64,000 nucleotides of DNA from Flavobacteriaceae bacterium (lineage in GTDB: Bacteria; Bacteroidota; Bacteroidia; Flavobacteriales; Flavobacteriaceae). This document shows positions 16,981 through 28,442 of the stretch, in pieces (position 1 is the stretch's first letter; the number at the start of each line of letters is the position of its first letter). Below the pieces are notes generated by a model. That model saw nothing but the letters and a program-made list of their open reading frames with translations, did not search any database and had not been told where the DNA came from. The stretch covers positions 27,744 through 91,743 of the forward strand of contig JANQMD010000013.1 in NCBI GenBank assembly GCA_028280265.1. Reading direction: 5' to 3'. The position numbers and the translations under genes were made by a program.

Positions 16981-19900
16981 CTACATATTTCTTCGGTATT
17001 GTCCACCTACTTCAAACAAAGCAGCTGTAATTTGCCCTAGCGAACAAACCTTCGTAGCTTCCATTAATTTTTCGAACAAGTTCTTATTTTGTATGGCAGC
17101 CTCTTGTACCAAAGCCAACTGTTCTGTTACTTTTTCCTTGTTAGCTTTATTAAGATTTTCCTTTGTTTTAATCTGAAATAGTTTTTCCTCCTCAGTAGCT
17201 CTGATTACTTCGGCAGGTTGAACAGTTGGAGAACCTTTAGAGCTCAGAAATGTGTTTACGCCAATGATTGGGAATTCTCCAGTATGCTTCAATGTCTCGT
17301 AGTACAGACTTTCTTCTTGAATCTTGGAACGCTGATACATGGTTTCCATTGCTCCTAAAACACCACCACGTTCTGTAATGCGGTCAAATTCTGTTAACAC
17401 AGCCTCTTCAACCAAATCTGTCAACTCTTCAATAATGAAAGAACCTTGAATTGGATTTTCATTTTTTGCCAACCCTAATTCTTTATTGATAATCAATTGA
17501 ATTGCCATCGCTCTACGAACAGATTCTTCGGTAGGAGTAGTAATGGCTTCATCATAAGCATTCGTATGAAGTGAGTTACAGTTATCGTAAATTGCATACA
17601 AGGCTTGTAGTGTTGTTCGAATGTCATTGAAATCTATTTCCTGAGCGTGTAAAGAGCGTCCAGAAGTCTGAATGTGATATTTCAACATTTGAGCTCTTGG
17701 GTTCGCATTGTATTTGTACTTTAATGCTTTTGACCATATTTTTCGAGCTACCCGACCGATTACCGCATACTCTGGATCAATTCCATTGGAAAAGAAGAAA
17801 GATAAGTTTGGACCAAACTTATTAATATCCATTCCTCTTGATAGATAGTATTCTACATAGGTAAATCCATTTGCTAAAGTCAATGCCAATTGTGTAATTG
17901 GATTTGCTCCAGCTTCAGCAATATGATACCCTGAAATAGAAACAGAATAGAAATTACGTACTTGTTTATTTATAAAGTATTCTTGCACATCTCCCATCAA
18001 ACGCAACGCGAATTCTGTAGAGAAAATACAAGTGTTTTGAGCTTGATCTTCTTTTAAAATATCCGCCTGAACGGTTCCACGAACTTGTGCTAAGGTTTCT
18101 GCTTTGATTTGTGCATATACATCAGATGGTAACACTTGATCTCCAGTAAGTCCTAATAGCATGAGTCCTAAACCATCATTTCCTTCTGGCAATTCTCCTT
18201 GATAGGTTGGTCTTTCTAGGCCTTTATCTTCGTATATCTCCTTTAGTTTCGCTTCAACTTCAGTTTCAAGTTCATTTTCTTTAATATATTTCTCACAGTT
18301 CTGATCAATAGCTGCATTCATAAAGAATCCTAATAACATAGGAGCAGGACCGTTGATGGTCATAGAAACGGAAGTCATTGGGTGGCTCAAGTCAAAGCCA
18401 GAGTACAACTTTTTTGCATCATCTAAACAACAGATAGAAACACCTGCGTTTCCAATTTTTCCGTAGATATCTGGACGATGCCCCGGATCATTTCCATATA
18501 GAGTTACAGAATCAAAAGCTGTAGAAAGACGCTTCGCGTCCATTCCTAAACTTACATAATGGAAACGTCTGTTGGTACGTTCTGGTCCACCTTCTCCTGC
18601 AAACATTCTCGTTGGATCTTCTCCCGTTCTTTTGAAGGGGTACAATCCTGATGCATATGGGAATTCTCCTGGAACATTCTCCTGTAAGTTCCACTTTAGG
18701 AGATCTCCCCAAGCCTCATATTTAGGTAATGCTACCTTAGGAATGTCAGAATGTGATAATGATTTGGTGTGTGTTTCAATTTTAATTTCCTTATCTCTAA
18801 CCTTAAAGGAATAGATCGGATTTTTATAACGTTGAACTTTTTCTTTCCAATTTAGAATGATCTCCCAGTTGTATGGATCCAAGTTCATTTTTACCTTGTC
18901 GAACTGAGCCAACAATAATTTGATAAACTCTTTGTCATCTCGAGCGGAGTCGAGAGACAGAATCTCATCATCAATTCCAGTTTTTGACAACTCAGGAGTA
19001 ACATCAGCTACAGACTCAATAGTCTTGTAGATTCCGAACAATTTTTGAGCAACCTTAACTTGATCATCTGCTCTTTTATCATAAGCTCGATTATTTTCAG
19101 AGATCTCAGATAAATATCTTGTTCTAGAGGGAGGAATGACGAAAATTTTCTCTGACATTTCTTTCGTAATCTCAAAAGAAGATTTCAAATCAGCATCCGT
19201 TTTTTCAACCAATTTGTCCATGATGGCCTTGTACAACGAATTCATCCCAGGGTCGTTAAACTGAGAAGCGATCGTTCCAAATACGGGCATATCATCCATG
19301 TGAACATCCCATAGATTGTTGTTACGCATGTATTGCTTCTTTACGTCACGGATTGCATCTAACGCACCTCGTTTGTCGAATTTATTGATGGCAACCAAGT
19401 CAGCAAAATCCAACATATCGATTTTTTCCAACTGAGTAGCGGCTCCAAATTCTGGAGTCATTACATATAATGAAGTATCTGAGTGTTCTATAATTTCGGT
19501 ATCAGATTGTCCAATACCTGAAGTTTCTAAAATGATCAAATCAAATTCAGCGGCTTTTAAAACTTCAACAGCTTCATTTACATATTTTGACAGGGCTAAA
19601 TTGGATTGACGCGTAGCCAAAGAACGCATGTAAACACGCTCATTATTAATCGCATTCATACGAATACGGTCTCCTAACAAAGCACCACCTGTTTTTCTCT
19701 TTGATGGGTCTACAGAAATTAACCCGATCGTTTTTTCAGGGAAGTCAATTAAAAATCTACGGACCAATTCATCTACCAAACTAGATTTTCCAGCTCCTCC
19801 TGTACCTGTAATTCCTAAAACTGGTGTTTTCGATTTTTTATTCTTCTCGTGAATGATATCCATGGTCTCCTTGGCTACCTCTGGAAAGTTTTCAGCTGAG

Positions 19901-20412
19901 GAGATCACACGAGCAATGCTTCCAATTTCTTTGTTGGTAATGTGTTTGATTTCTCCATTCAAAACATCACCAATGGGGAAGTCAGATTTTTGTACTAAGT
20001 CGTTAATCATTCCTTGTAATCCCAGTTCTCGACCGTCATCTGGAGAATAGATTCGGGTAATCCCATAATCCATCAACTCCTTGATTTCTTCTGGGAGGAT
20101 TACTCCACCACCGCCGCCAAAAATCTTAATATGGCCAGCCCCTTTTTCTTGCAATAAATCATACATGTATTTGAAATACTCGTTATGCCCTCCCTGATAA
20201 GAGGTCATGGCAATGGCATTGGCATCTTCTTGAATGGCACAGTTCACCACTTCTTCTACACTTCTATCATGACCAAGATGTATGACTTCAACACCGGTAG
20301 ATTGAATAATTCTTCTCATGATATTGATTGCGGCATCGTGTCCATCAAAGAGTGACGCAGCAGTAACAATACGAACTTTATGCTTTGGTTTGTAAGGAGC
20401 TATTTGTTCCAT
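16981..20412 (-). CDS. icmF: fused isobutyryl-CoA mutase / methylmalonyl-CoA mutase family protein (B12-binding + GTPase + mutase)
   Basis: N-terminal B12-binding; P-loop [10 protein letters not shown]; mutase domain [13 protein letters not shown]. Confidence 0.9.
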   Translation of the reverse strand: MEQIAPYKPKHKVRIVTAASLFDGHDAAINIMRRIIQSTGVEVIHLGHDRSVEEVVNCAIQEDANAIAMTSYQGGHNEYFKYMYDLLQEKGAGHIKIFGGGGGVILPEEIKELMDYGITRIYSPDDGRELGLQGMINDLVQKSDFPIGDVLNGEIKHITNKEIGSIARVISSAENFPEVAKETMDIIHEKNKKSKTPVLGITGTGGAGKSSLVDELVRRFLIDFPEKTIGLISVDPSKRKTGGALLGDRIRMNAINNERVYMRSLATRQSNLALSKYVNEAVEVLKAAEFDLIILETSGIGQSDTEIIEHSDTSLYVMTPEFGAATQLEKIDMLDFADLVAINKFDKRGALDAIRDVKKQYMRNNNLWDVHMDDMPVFGTIASQFNDPGMNSLYKAIMDKLVEKTDADLKSSFEITKEMSEKIFVIPPSRTRYLSEISENNRAYDKRADDQVKVAQKLFGIYKTIESVADVTPELSKTGIDDEILSLDSARDDKEFIKLLLAQFDKVKMNLDPYNWEIILNWKEKVQRYKNPIYSFKVRDKEIKIETHTKSLSHSDIPKVALPKYEAWGDLLKWNLQENVPGEFPYASGLYPFKRTGEDPTRMFAGEGGPERTNRRFHYVSLGMDAKRLSTAFDSVTLYGNDPGHRPDIYGKIGNAGVSICCLDDAKKLYSGFDLSHPMTSVSMTINGPAPMLLGFFMNAAIDQNCEKYIKENELETEVEAKLKEIYEDKGLERPTYQGELPEGNDGLGLMLLGLTGDQVLPSDVYAQIKAETLAQVRGTVQADILKEDQAQNTCIFSTEFALRLMGDVQEYFINKQVRNFYSVSISGYHIAEAGANPITQLALTLANGFTYVEYYLSRGMDINKFGPNLSFFFSNGIDPEYAVIGRVARKIWSKALKYKYNANPRAQMLKYHIQTSGRSLHAQEIDFNDIRTTLQALYAIYDNCNSLHTNAYDEAITTPTEESVRRAMAIQLIINKELGLAKNENPIQGSFIIEELTDLVEEAVLTEFDRITERGGVLGAMETMYQRSKIQEESLYYETLKHTGEFPIIGVNTFLSSKGSPTVQPAEVIRATEEEKLFQIKTKENLNKANKEKVTEQLALVQEAAIQNKNLFEKLMEATKVCSLGQITAALFEVGGQYRRNM
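18933..18959. repeat. dispersed-repeat-like palindrome inside icmF
   Basis: TGTCATCTCGAGCGGAGTCGAGAGACA, resembling intergenic repeats in this window; encodes SLDSARDD in frame. Confidence 0.5.
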
Positions 20413-20688
20413 AGAGTCTTTTCAATTTTATATGTAAAAACGATACTAAATTACTGACGCAATTTACGGAATTTTCAAAAAAGTGCAGCTTTTTTTGAGG
20501 TTATAAAAATCAAAAGCTATGAAAAGTGTTTTTCATTATGAGGATTGTAATAGATGCCGTAGGTTAGAAGAAAGTTTCTAAATAATGTCTTAAATTTATG
20601 GGGATTTGGCATATTTTTTGATTTAAAAAATGATGAAATCATAAGCCAAATCTGATCAAAATGATATAATATTCACTATTAAAACCCA

Positions 20689-21249
20689 ATGACCATGAAG
20701 TTTTTTAAAGTTCTCTCATTGCTGCTAGTCTTTATAATTTCCTCTTGCAGTACTGTAAAAGTTACTACGGATTATGATACGAAAGCCAACTTTAACAGTT
20801 ATAAAACTTTTGCTTTTTACAAGAAAGGAATTGATAAAGCATCCGTTTCTGATTTGGATAAAAAAAGAATTTTAAGAGCTATTGAAAGAGAATTGACGTC
20901 GAAAGGCTTCACAAAATCGAATGATCCCGATTTTTTGGTGAGTATCTACACAAAATCTAGAGAACGTATTAATGTAAGAGATAATAATTTTGGTTGGGGC
21001 CTCGGATGGGGATGGGGCTGGGGTTGGAACCCATGGATGTGGGGAGGAATGAATAATAATATCAATGTGAATCAGTATACAGAAGGTACACTCTTTATTG
21101 ATTTTATAGATAAAGACAAAAAAGAATTGGTTTGGCAGGGCATTGGGTCGGGCTCGATGAAATCTAAAGGTCCTGAGAAAAAAGAGAAAAGGATTAATAC
21201 ATTCGTAAAAGAAATACTATCTAAATACCCTCCTGAATTAGTAAATTGA
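20689..21249 (+). CDS. DUF4136 domain lipoprotein
   Basis: lipobox ISSCS; TTDYDTKANFNSYKTFAFY...AIERELTSKGF; ends FVKEILSKYPP. Confidence 0.85.
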   Translation: MTMKFFKVLSLLLVFIISSCSTVKVTTDYDTKANFNSYKTFAFYKKGIDKASVSDLDKKRILRAIERELTSKGFTKSNDPDFLVSIYTKSRERINVRDNNFGWGLGWGWGWGWNPWMWGGMNNNINVNQYTEGTLFIDFIDKDKKELVWQGIGSGSMKSKGPEKKEKRINTFVKEILSKYPPELVN

Positions 21250-21278
21250 AAAAGGCGCTTATTTAAGCGTCTTTTTTT
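21249..21278 (+). terminator. intrinsic terminator
   Basis: AAAAAGGCGCTTATTTAAGCGTCTTTTTTT. Confidence 0.6.
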
Positions 21279-21282
21279 GTAG

Positions 21283-21465
<183 letters not shown>

Positions 21466-21505
21466 TTTGTAACTTTTTATGAAGGCAATTTCTTAATTAT
21501 TAAAG

Positions 21506-22234
21506 ATGAATATTTTGATGAAAAGCAATATTATTTTTATAGTTCTACTGGTTTTTCAAAGTTTGAACTTTCAGCAAGTACAAGCGCAATCGATCAAAGA
21601 TTTTTTGTCGCAAGATCAAATAGGTAAAGGTTTGAAAGAAGCTTTAGAACACGGTGTGAAAAATCAAGTTTCTAAGCTAACCGCAAAAGACGGTTTTTTT
21701 AAGAATGAGCTAGTTAAGATATTATTACCTGGAGATTTAAAAAAAGTAGATAAGCGATTAAGAAGATTGGGCCTGTCTAAATTAGCTGATGAAGGACTTC
21801 TTTTGTTAAATCGAGCTGCAGAAGATGCAGTAAAAACGGCCACTCCAATTTTTATAAATGCAATCAAAGGAATCACATTCGGTGATGCAAAGAAAATTTT
21901 AATGGGAGAGAAAAATGCAGCTACCAATTATTTGCAGACAAACACTTCTGAGTCTTTGTATACAGAATTTAGTCCTGTGATCAAAAAATCGTTCTCCAAG
22001 GTTGGAGCTGATAAGGTTTGGAGTCAATTGATTTCTAAATACAATAAAATCCCTTTTGTAAAGAAGGTGAATCCTGATTTAACAGATTACGTTACCCAAG
22101 AAACGTTGAAAGGTGTTTTTACAATGATCGCTATTGAAGAAGAAGGCATCCGAAAGAAAATTGGTCTAAGGGATACTGACATACTACGCAAAGTATTTTC
22201 TCTTCAGGATGTGCTTTTCAAGAAGAAAAACTGA
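21506..22234 (+). CDS. DUF4197 domain-containing protein
   Basis: IKDFLSQDQIGKGLKEALEHGVKNQVSKLTAKDGFFKNELVKILLP...AAEDAVKTATPIFINAIKGITFGDAKKIL. Confidence 0.85.
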   Translation: MNILMKSNIIFIVLLVFQSLNFQQVQAQSIKDFLSQDQIGKGLKEALEHGVKNQVSKLTAKDGFFKNELVKILLPGDLKKVDKRLRRLGLSKLADEGLLLLNRAAEDAVKTATPIFINAIKGITFGDAKKILMGEKNAATNYLQTNTSESLYTEFSPVIKKSFSKVGADKVWSQLISKYNKIPFVKKVNPDLTDYVTQETLKGVFTMIAIEEEGIRKKIGLRDTDILRKVFSLQDVLFKKKN

Positions 22235-22240
22235 GAGTTT

Positions 22241-22993
22241 TTATGCCAATGTTTTCCTTAAACTTGTAAAGTAATCAAAAGCCCTTATAAGTCGACTGCC
22301 ATACCAACTAAACATTTCCCCGTCTACAAGAATAACTTTTGTGTTAGGTATTAGTTCCTTAATTTCAAGTTGATGTTTTTCTTTGAAAGGATAAGGTTCC
22401 GAGGATAAGAGAATCAAGTCAGGAGAGCGGTCAACGACTTCATCAAGATTTATTTCTGGGTATCTTTCTTTGTTTTTAAAGATGTTCTCGAATCCGTTAA
22501 GCTCTAGTAAAAAATGAATAAAAGTTCGTGAAGCGGCAACCATCCAAGGGGCTCTCCAGATGAAATACGCAATTTTAAGTGTAGGTTTGTCTTTTATAAA
22601 GATTGAGAAATTATGTAGCTCTTTATCGATTCTCTTTGTAATTTTTTGAGCCTCTAGTTTCTTGTCAAATAGTATTCCATATTCCAATATAAGCTCTTTT
22701 GCATCTTGAAGATTAAAAATATCTGAAACATGTACTTTGCATATCTGTTCACATGCTTCAACTATTTCTTTGGTGTTTTCTTCTTTATTGCATAAAATAA
22801 TATTTGGCTTTAAGGATTTTATTTTGTCAATTTTAACATTTTTAGTGCCTCCAACAATTACCTTTTTCTGCTTCGCTTCAGTAGGATGAATACAGAACTT
22901 TGTAACTCCAACAATTTGTTCTTCTAAACCTAAATCAAACAGAAGCTCTGTCTGACTTGGGACCAGTGAAATGATTCTATAATGTGCTTTCAA
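22241..22993 (-). CDS. BtuF-like periplasmic/helical-backbone metal receptor domain protein
   Basis: IISLVPSQTELLFDLGLEEQIVGVTKFCIHP...LKPNIILCNKEEN...RSPDLILLSSEPYPFK. Confidence 0.8.
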   Translation of the reverse strand: MKAHYRIISLVPSQTELLFDLGLEEQIVGVTKFCIHPTEAKQKKVIVGGTKNVKIDKIKSLKPNIILCNKEENTKEIVEACEQICKVHVSDIFNLQDAKELILEYGILFDKKLEAQKITKRIDKELHNFSIFIKDKPTLKIAYFIWRAPWMVAASRTFIHFLLELNGFENIFKNKERYPEINLDEVVDRSPDLILLSSEPYPFKEKHQLEIKELIPNTKVILVDGEMFSWYGSRLIRAFDYFTSLRKTLA

Positions 22994-23132
22994 AATCTAT
23001 TTTTAAAAAGGGTTAAAAATAATGATCTTTTTTTGGTTTTTTCTAGCACTTATGTGTAGTTTAGCAACAGTTAATAAACTGTTAAGAAAACATAGCAAAG
23101 TGTTAAAAAATAAGGTTAAAACTAAAAAAAGT

Positions 23133-23140
23133 TAAATTTG
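23133..23140 (+). promoter_or_regulatory. -7 promoter element of susC-like gene
   Basis: TAAATTTG matches TAnnTTTG. Confidence 0.4.
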
Positions 23141-23147
23141 TGTAAAA

Positions 23148-23178
23148 ATGAGCGCATTCTTTGTGCTCATAATTTTTT
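23148..23178 (+). terminator. terminator-like hairpin in susC-like leader
   Basis: ATGAGCGCA-TTCTT-TGTGCTCAT followed by AATTTTTT. Confidence 0.5.
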
Positions 23179-23234
23179 CATCTTTCTTGTTAGATGAAAG
23201 TTTATTATAGAATGTCTAATTTAAATTAAAATTT

Positions 23235-26201
23235 ATGAAAGTAAGATTACTTCTCATTATGGTATTCTTTATGGGAGTGTCGATTTTTGCTCAGCAAAAA
23301 ACAGTTACAGGTACTGTTACCAGTGACTCTGATCCACTGCCTGGAGTATCCGTAACGATTAAAGGAACAACAACAGGTACTGAAACTGATTTTGATGGAA
23401 AGTATTCCATCCAAGCCAATGTTGGCGATGTTTTAGTATTTAGTTACTTGGGTTACAAAACAGTAGAAATGACTGTAGCTCAGAGTAACACGATTGATGT
23501 TAGTTTAGAAGAGGGGAACAATGTTTTAGATGAGGTGATTATTGTTGGATTTGGTACGCAGAGTAAGAGAAAACTTACTGATAACGTAGCGAAAATCAAC
23601 GCAGCCGATATTTCTAACATTCCTAACCCGAGTGTTTTAAACAACATCGCTGGTAAAGCAACGGGGGTTCAAATCACGCAAACAAACGGTAAAGTCGAAG
23701 CTGGTTTAAACATCCGTGTAAGAGGTCAAGCTAGTATTAGTGCTGGTACGCAACCTCTTTATGTATTAGATGGGATACCATTAATTAACAACAACGAATC
23801 TAGTAACGGTTCTCCTACAAACCCATTGTTGACATTAAGTCCAAATGAAATTGAGTCTATTGATATCTTAAAAGATGCATCATCGGCTGCAATTTATGGA
23901 TCTAGAGGTGCAAATGGGGTTGTAATTATCACAACTAAAAAAGGGAAAGAAGGAAAAGCAAAATTCAACATTAACCTTTCAAATGGTTTTAGTGATAGAG
24001 CAAATTCTAGAGATTGGTTAAATGCAGCTCAATATGTTGAGTTATTCCTAGAAGCTGGAGCTAGATCACCATTTGGTAACTTAACTGGTTTTGTACAAGG
24101 AAGATTTGATAGATACTCAAACAATACTGACTGGAGAAATGCTGCAGTAGATACAAACTGGGAAGATTTAGCCTTAAGAAAAGGATATACGAGAGATGTA
24201 GATTTCTCTATGTCTGGTGGAAATTCTAAGACTACATATTTCTTCTCTGCTGCATACAACGATACAAAAGGTATTGTAAGAGGTAATCAGTTAGAGAGAA
24301 TTTCTGCAAGAACAAATGTTCAACATAAATTAACTGATAAGTTTACTGCTGGAATGAGTGTAAACTTCTCTAGAGTTGATATTGATAGAATTGCAAACGA
24401 TAATGCGTTTGTAACTCCATTACAAGCAATTGCACAAGCACCTATTTCTCCAGCTTATGATGCTACTGGAGAGCCTTTCACAGGTACCGTTTATGCAAAC
24501 TTCTTATTACAAGACAAGCATGCGAACTACAATACCATTATTAGAAGAGTAAACGGAAGAATGTATGGTAAATATGAAATCATTGATGGATTAACGTTTA
24601 ATTCTGATTTCGGATACGACCTTTATACACAATCTGAAGACTCTTTTACAGGTAGGTTAGCGCCATTCCAATCAACAAATGGACAGGCTTTTGCTTCTGA
24701 TGTTGCAACAGAAAGCTTTAACTTTAGTAATTACTTCAACTACGATGTGAAGTTTGGAGACGATCACGACTTAAATGTTGTAGCTGGTACTGAATTTAAC
24801 AAGTCTAAGCGTAGAAGAACGAGTGTAACTGGAACACAGTTCCCAACAGATGATTTCCAAACGATTAACAGTGCAGCTCAAATTACTGCAGGTACTGGAA
24901 GTTTTACTGAGTTTGCATTTGTATCTTATTTTGGTAGAGCAACATATTCATTCAAGAACAAATACCTTTTCAAAGCGAGTGTAAGGCGTGATGGTTCTTC
25001 TCGTTTTGGTAAAGCTGTTCAGTTTGGTACATTTACTGCATTTTCTGGAGGTTGGATTTTATCTGAGGAAGATTTCTTAGCAGATAATGAAACACTAACG
25101 TTTGCGAAACTAAGAGCAAGTTATGGTACGGTAGGTAACGCGGAAATTGGAAACTTTGCCTCTAGAGGATTGTTCGGAGGAGTATCTTATAACCAAAGAC
25201 CAGGTATTGCGCCAACGCAACCAGAAAACCAACAATTATCTTGGGAGTCTTCAACACAAACTGATATAGGATTCGAGTTTGGATTGTGGAATAGAATTAC
25301 AGGTGAGTTAGCTTACTATATCAAAGATACTGATGATTTGATCTTTGCTTCTCCACTTCCACCAACTTCAGGTGCGGCTAGCATTAATAGAAATATTGGT
25401 AGAATTAGAAGTAAGGGTATCGAATTTGCTTTCCAAAGCAAGAACATTGTTTCTGATGATTTTACTTGGAATACGAACTTTAACATTGGACAAAATGATA
25501 ACGAAGTGGTAAGATTACCAGGTGGGAATGATGTAATCGGAGGAAGAAATATCTTAAGACAAGGTGAAGTTGCAAATGCATTTTACTTAATCGAATACGC
25601 AGGAGTAGATCCAGCAAACGGAAATGCATTGTACAATTTGAATAATGGTACAGGAGGAACTACAACAGACCCTAATGCAGCACAAAGAATTATAGTTGGG
25701 AATCCATTCCCAGAGTGGGTTGGAGGTTTAACCAATACATTCAACTACAAAGATTTCGACTTTAGTTTCACATTCCAAGGAGAATTTGGAGCGAGTATTT
25801 ACAATTCAGCTGGTAGATTCCAATCTGCGAATGCTGACTGGTTCGATAACCAATCTGCAGATCAGCTAAGAAGATGGCAAAATCCAGGAGACATCACAGA
25901 TGTACCTGAAGCTCGTTTGGCTGGAGGAAATGGTACTGCGCATTCTACAAGATACTTAGAAAAAGGAGACTTTGTTAGATTGAGAAACATTACTTTAGGA
26001 TATACATTACCCAAAGATGTTTTAGACAAAGCAGGATTTAGTAATGTTAGAATTTACATGAGTGGATTTAACTTATTAACGTTTACTGGTTTTACTGGAT
26101 ATGACCCAGAATCTAGAAGTGATGCTGGTGGAATTGGACAAGTTTTCTACTCTGCTCCAGCTGCTAAGACGATATCTATGGGAGTAAACTTATCATTCTA
26201 A
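23235..26201 (+). CDS. SusC/RagA family TonB-linked outer membrane protein
   Basis: CarboxypepD_reg-like domain, plug with LYVLDGIPL..LKDASSAAIYGSRGANGVVIITTKKGK, beta-barrel. Confidence 0.95.
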   Translation: MKVRLLLIMVFFMGVSIFAQQKTVTGTVTSDSDPLPGVSVTIKGTTTGTETDFDGKYSIQANVGDVLVFSYLGYKTVEMTVAQSNTIDVSLEEGNNVLDEVIIVGFGTQSKRKLTDNVAKINAADISNIPNPSVLNNIAGKATGVQITQTNGKVEAGLNIRVRGQASISAGTQPLYVLDGIPLINNNESSNGSPTNPLLTLSPNEIESIDILKDASSAAIYGSRGANGVVIITTKKGKEGKAKFNINLSNGFSDRANSRDWLNAAQYVELFLEAGARSPFGNLTGFVQGRFDRYSNNTDWRNAAVDTNWEDLALRKGYTRDVDFSMSGGNSKTTYFFSAAYNDTKGIVRGNQLERISARTNVQHKLTDKFTAGMSVNFSRVDIDRIANDNAFVTPLQAIAQAPISPAYDATGEPFTGTVYANFLLQDKHANYNTIIRRVNGRMYGKYEIIDGLTFNSDFGYDLYTQSEDSFTGRLAPFQSTNGQAFASDVATESFNFSNYFNYDVKFGDDHDLNVVAGTEFNKSKRRRTSVTGTQFPTDDFQTINSAAQITAGTGSFTEFAFVSYFGRATYSFKNKYLFKASVRRDGSSRFGKAVQFGTFTAFSGGWILSEEDFLADNETLTFAKLRASYGTVGNAEIGNFASRGLFGGVSYNQRPGIAPTQPENQQLSWESSTQTDIGFEFGLWNRITGELAYYIKDTDDLIFASPLPPTSGAASINRNIGRIRSKGIEFAFQSKNIVSDDFTWNTNFNIGQNDNEVVRLPGGNDVIGGRNILRQGEVANAFYLIEYAGVDPANGNALYNLNNGTGGTTTDPNAAQRIIVGNPFPEWVGGLTNTFNYKDFDFSFTFQGEFGASIYNSAGRFQSANADWFDNQSADQLRRWQNPGDITDVPEARLAGGNGTAHSTRYLEKGDFVRLRNITLGYTLPKDVLDKAGFSNVRIYMSGFNLLTFTGFTGYDPESRSDAGGIGQVFYSAPAAKTISMGVNLSF

Positions 26202-26220
26202 TTTTTAAACTGAGAATATT

Positions 26221-27582
26221 ATGAAAAAAATATATGCATTAATATTACTAGTAGCAGCTACAGTATTTGTAAGTTGTGAGAGTGAATTGAACGTAGAGCC
26301 CGCTCAAAGTATTTCCCAAGATGCAGCATTAGCTACTGAGGCTAATATTTTAAACATCTTAATCGGTACTTATGATGAAGCAGGACAAGCTGCTACCTTT
26401 GGAGGTAGAACTCATTTGATCGCTGATTTATTAGGATCTACCAATGAGATTGCATGGACAGGAACTTTCTTGGATCCAAGACAGTTCTTTACAAAAAGCA
26501 TATTAGTAGACAACGGTTTTGTTGCGGGTCACTGGGCTAATTCTTACGAGGTGATTAACCAAGCAAACTTAGTAATCGATAATGTGGCAAAAATTACTAG
26601 TAGCACAGCTAATAGAGATAAAGCTGAAGGAGAAGCAAAGTTTTTAAGAGCTTTAACGTATTTTGATTTAGTACGTTTGTTTGCAGATCCTTATGTAGCT
26701 GGAGGAGCAAATGCTCAATTAGGAGTGCCATTACACTTAAAAGGAATTTTAGATTATGGTGGAAACCTAGATATTGCTAGAAGCACAGTGGCGGAAGTTT
26801 ATACACAAATATTAAGTGATTTAACTGATGCTGTTGCTAAATTACCTGCTACTAACGAATTTTTCGCAGATCGTTTTTCTGCAAGAGCATTGCAAGCTAG
26901 AGTATATTTTCAACAAGGAAACTATGCAGCAGCTAGAGATGCAGCAAATGATGTAATTACAAACAGTGGTCATGCATTAACATCAACGTATGCTGGAGCA
27001 TTTAACAACAATGCTGATAGTTCAGAAGATATTTTTGCTTTCCAAGTAACAGCTCAAACAGGAACAAATCAAATGATTACTTTCTATGCTTCACAAGCAA
27101 ATGGAGGTAGAGGAGGTGATGTTGGAGTAAGAGCTGGTTATACAGCGTTATTTGATACTCCTGCAACTGATGTTAGAGCTACATTTACCTATGTAAGCCC
27201 TGACAACGGGGAAAACTTAACTTCTAAGTATACAAATCAATTTGGAAATGTACCTGTAATCAGATTTGCAGAAATGCACTTGATTAGAGCTGAGTCTAAC
27301 TTTAGAATGTCTACAACTACAGGTTTGGCTCCATTAGTTGAAATCAATGCGTTAAGAGCTAGATCTGGAGCTCCAGCTTTGGCAGGTCCATTGACACTTA
27401 ATCTATTATTCAACGAAAGAAGATTAGAGTTAGGTTTCGAAGGTCATTTATTACATGACTATAAGAGAACTCAAAGATCTGTTGGAACTACTGCTTACAA
27501 TGCTGGTAATTTAGTATTGCCAATTCCACAAGCAGAAATGGATACAAACTCATTAATGGTTCAAAATACTTTCTACCGATAG
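26221..27582 (+). CDS. RagB/SusD family nutrient uptake outer membrane lipoprotein
   Basis: lipobox VSCESELN; AKFLRALTYFDLVRLFADPY; LLFNERRLELGFEGHLLHDYKR. Confidence 0.93.
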   Translation: MKKIYALILLVAATVFVSCESELNVEPAQSISQDAALATEANILNILIGTYDEAGQAATFGGRTHLIADLLGSTNEIAWTGTFLDPRQFFTKSILVDNGFVAGHWANSYEVINQANLVIDNVAKITSSTANRDKAEGEAKFLRALTYFDLVRLFADPYVAGGANAQLGVPLHLKGILDYGGNLDIARSTVAEVYTQILSDLTDAVAKLPATNEFFADRFSARALQARVYFQQGNYAAARDAANDVITNSGHALTSTYAGAFNNNADSSEDIFAFQVTAQTGTNQMITFYASQANGGRGGDVGVRAGYTALFDTPATDVRATFTYVSPDNGENLTSKYTNQFGNVPVIRFAEMHLIRAESNFRMSTTTGLAPLVEINALRARSGAPALAGPLTLNLLFNERRLELGFEGHLLHDYKRTQRSVGTTAYNAGNLVLPIPQAEMDTNSLMVQNTFYR

Positions 27583-27604
27583 AAAGTTTACCATATAAAT
27601 CAAG

Positions 27605-27636
27605 AAGAAGCTGTCTATTTAGGCAGCTTCTTTTTT
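27605..27636. terminator. intrinsic terminator between convergent genes
   Basis: GAAGCTGtctatttaggCAGCTTCTTTTTT. Confidence 0.65.
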
Positions 27637-28442
27637 AGTATAACACTCATTTGTTTTTGCATTTCAAGAGCTTTCGATCTCGCAGCATCTGAGAAGTTCT
27701 CATCGCTGGAAGCATAGATAATTCCTCTCGATGAGTTTACGAGGAGGCCTACTTTCTCATTAAATCCATGGTCGCAAACATCTTGCAAGTTTCCTCCTTG
27801 CGCACCCACACCAGGGACTAATAAAAATGAATCGGGAATAATTTGCCTGATTTCAGAAAGGTATTCTGCTTTAGTAGCCCCAACAACGTACATTAAATTA
27901 TGAGCATTTTTCCATGTTTTAGAAGTTTCTAAAACCTTTTTATACAATTCTTGTTGATCAATTTTCTGCGTTTGAAAATCAAATGCTCCCTGATTTGATG
28001 TAAGAGCTAATAATATGGTATGCTTATTTTCGAAAGCTAAAAAAGGCTCAACAGAATCTTTTCCCATATAGGGAGCTACCGTTACACTGTCAAAGGATAA
28101 GTCTTCAAAAAACGCTTTTGCATACATGGTAGAGGTGTTCCCAATATCTCCTCTCTTGGCATCTGCAATTGTGAAAATAGTTGGATAATATTCATTTAGA
28201 TAATCAACTGTCTTTTCAAGAGCCTTCCAACCTTTCAAGCCATAAGCTTCATAAAAGGCAGTATTGGGTTTGTAGGCTACACATAAATCGTGCGTTGCAT
28301 CAATAATTGCCTTATTAAATTCGAAGATGGGATCTTCTTTTTCAAGTAAAAAGCTTGGAATTTTTGAAAGGTCTACGTCCAATCCTACACATAAAAAAGA
28401 GGATTTTTTTTGAATCTGTGAAAAAATTTCTTCTGTTGTCAT
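27615..28442 (-). CDS. pyrF: orotidine-5'-phosphate decarboxylase
   Basis: [43 protein letters not shown]. Confidence 0.92.
   Translation of the reverse strand: MTTEEIFSQIQKKSSFLCVGLDVDLSKIPSFLLEKEDPIFEFNKAIIDATHDLCVAYKPNTAFYEAYGLKGWKALEKTVDYLNEYYPTIFTIADAKRGDIGNTSTMYAKAFFEDLSFDSVTVAPYMGKDSVEPFLAFENKHTILLALTSNQGAFDFQTQKIDQQELYKKVLETSKTWKNAHNLMYVVGATKAEYLSEIRQIIPDSFLLVPGVGAQGGNLQDVCDHGFNEKVGLLVNSSRGIIYASSDENFSDAARSKALEMQKQMSVILKKKLPK

Noticed and set aside
20518-20580. Short reading MKSVFHYEDCNRCRRLEESF* resembling the start of a Cys-cluster protein such as a uracil-DNA glycosylase
   Set aside because: Only 20 codons, no continuation in any frame that I could follow; too weak to call a pseudogene.
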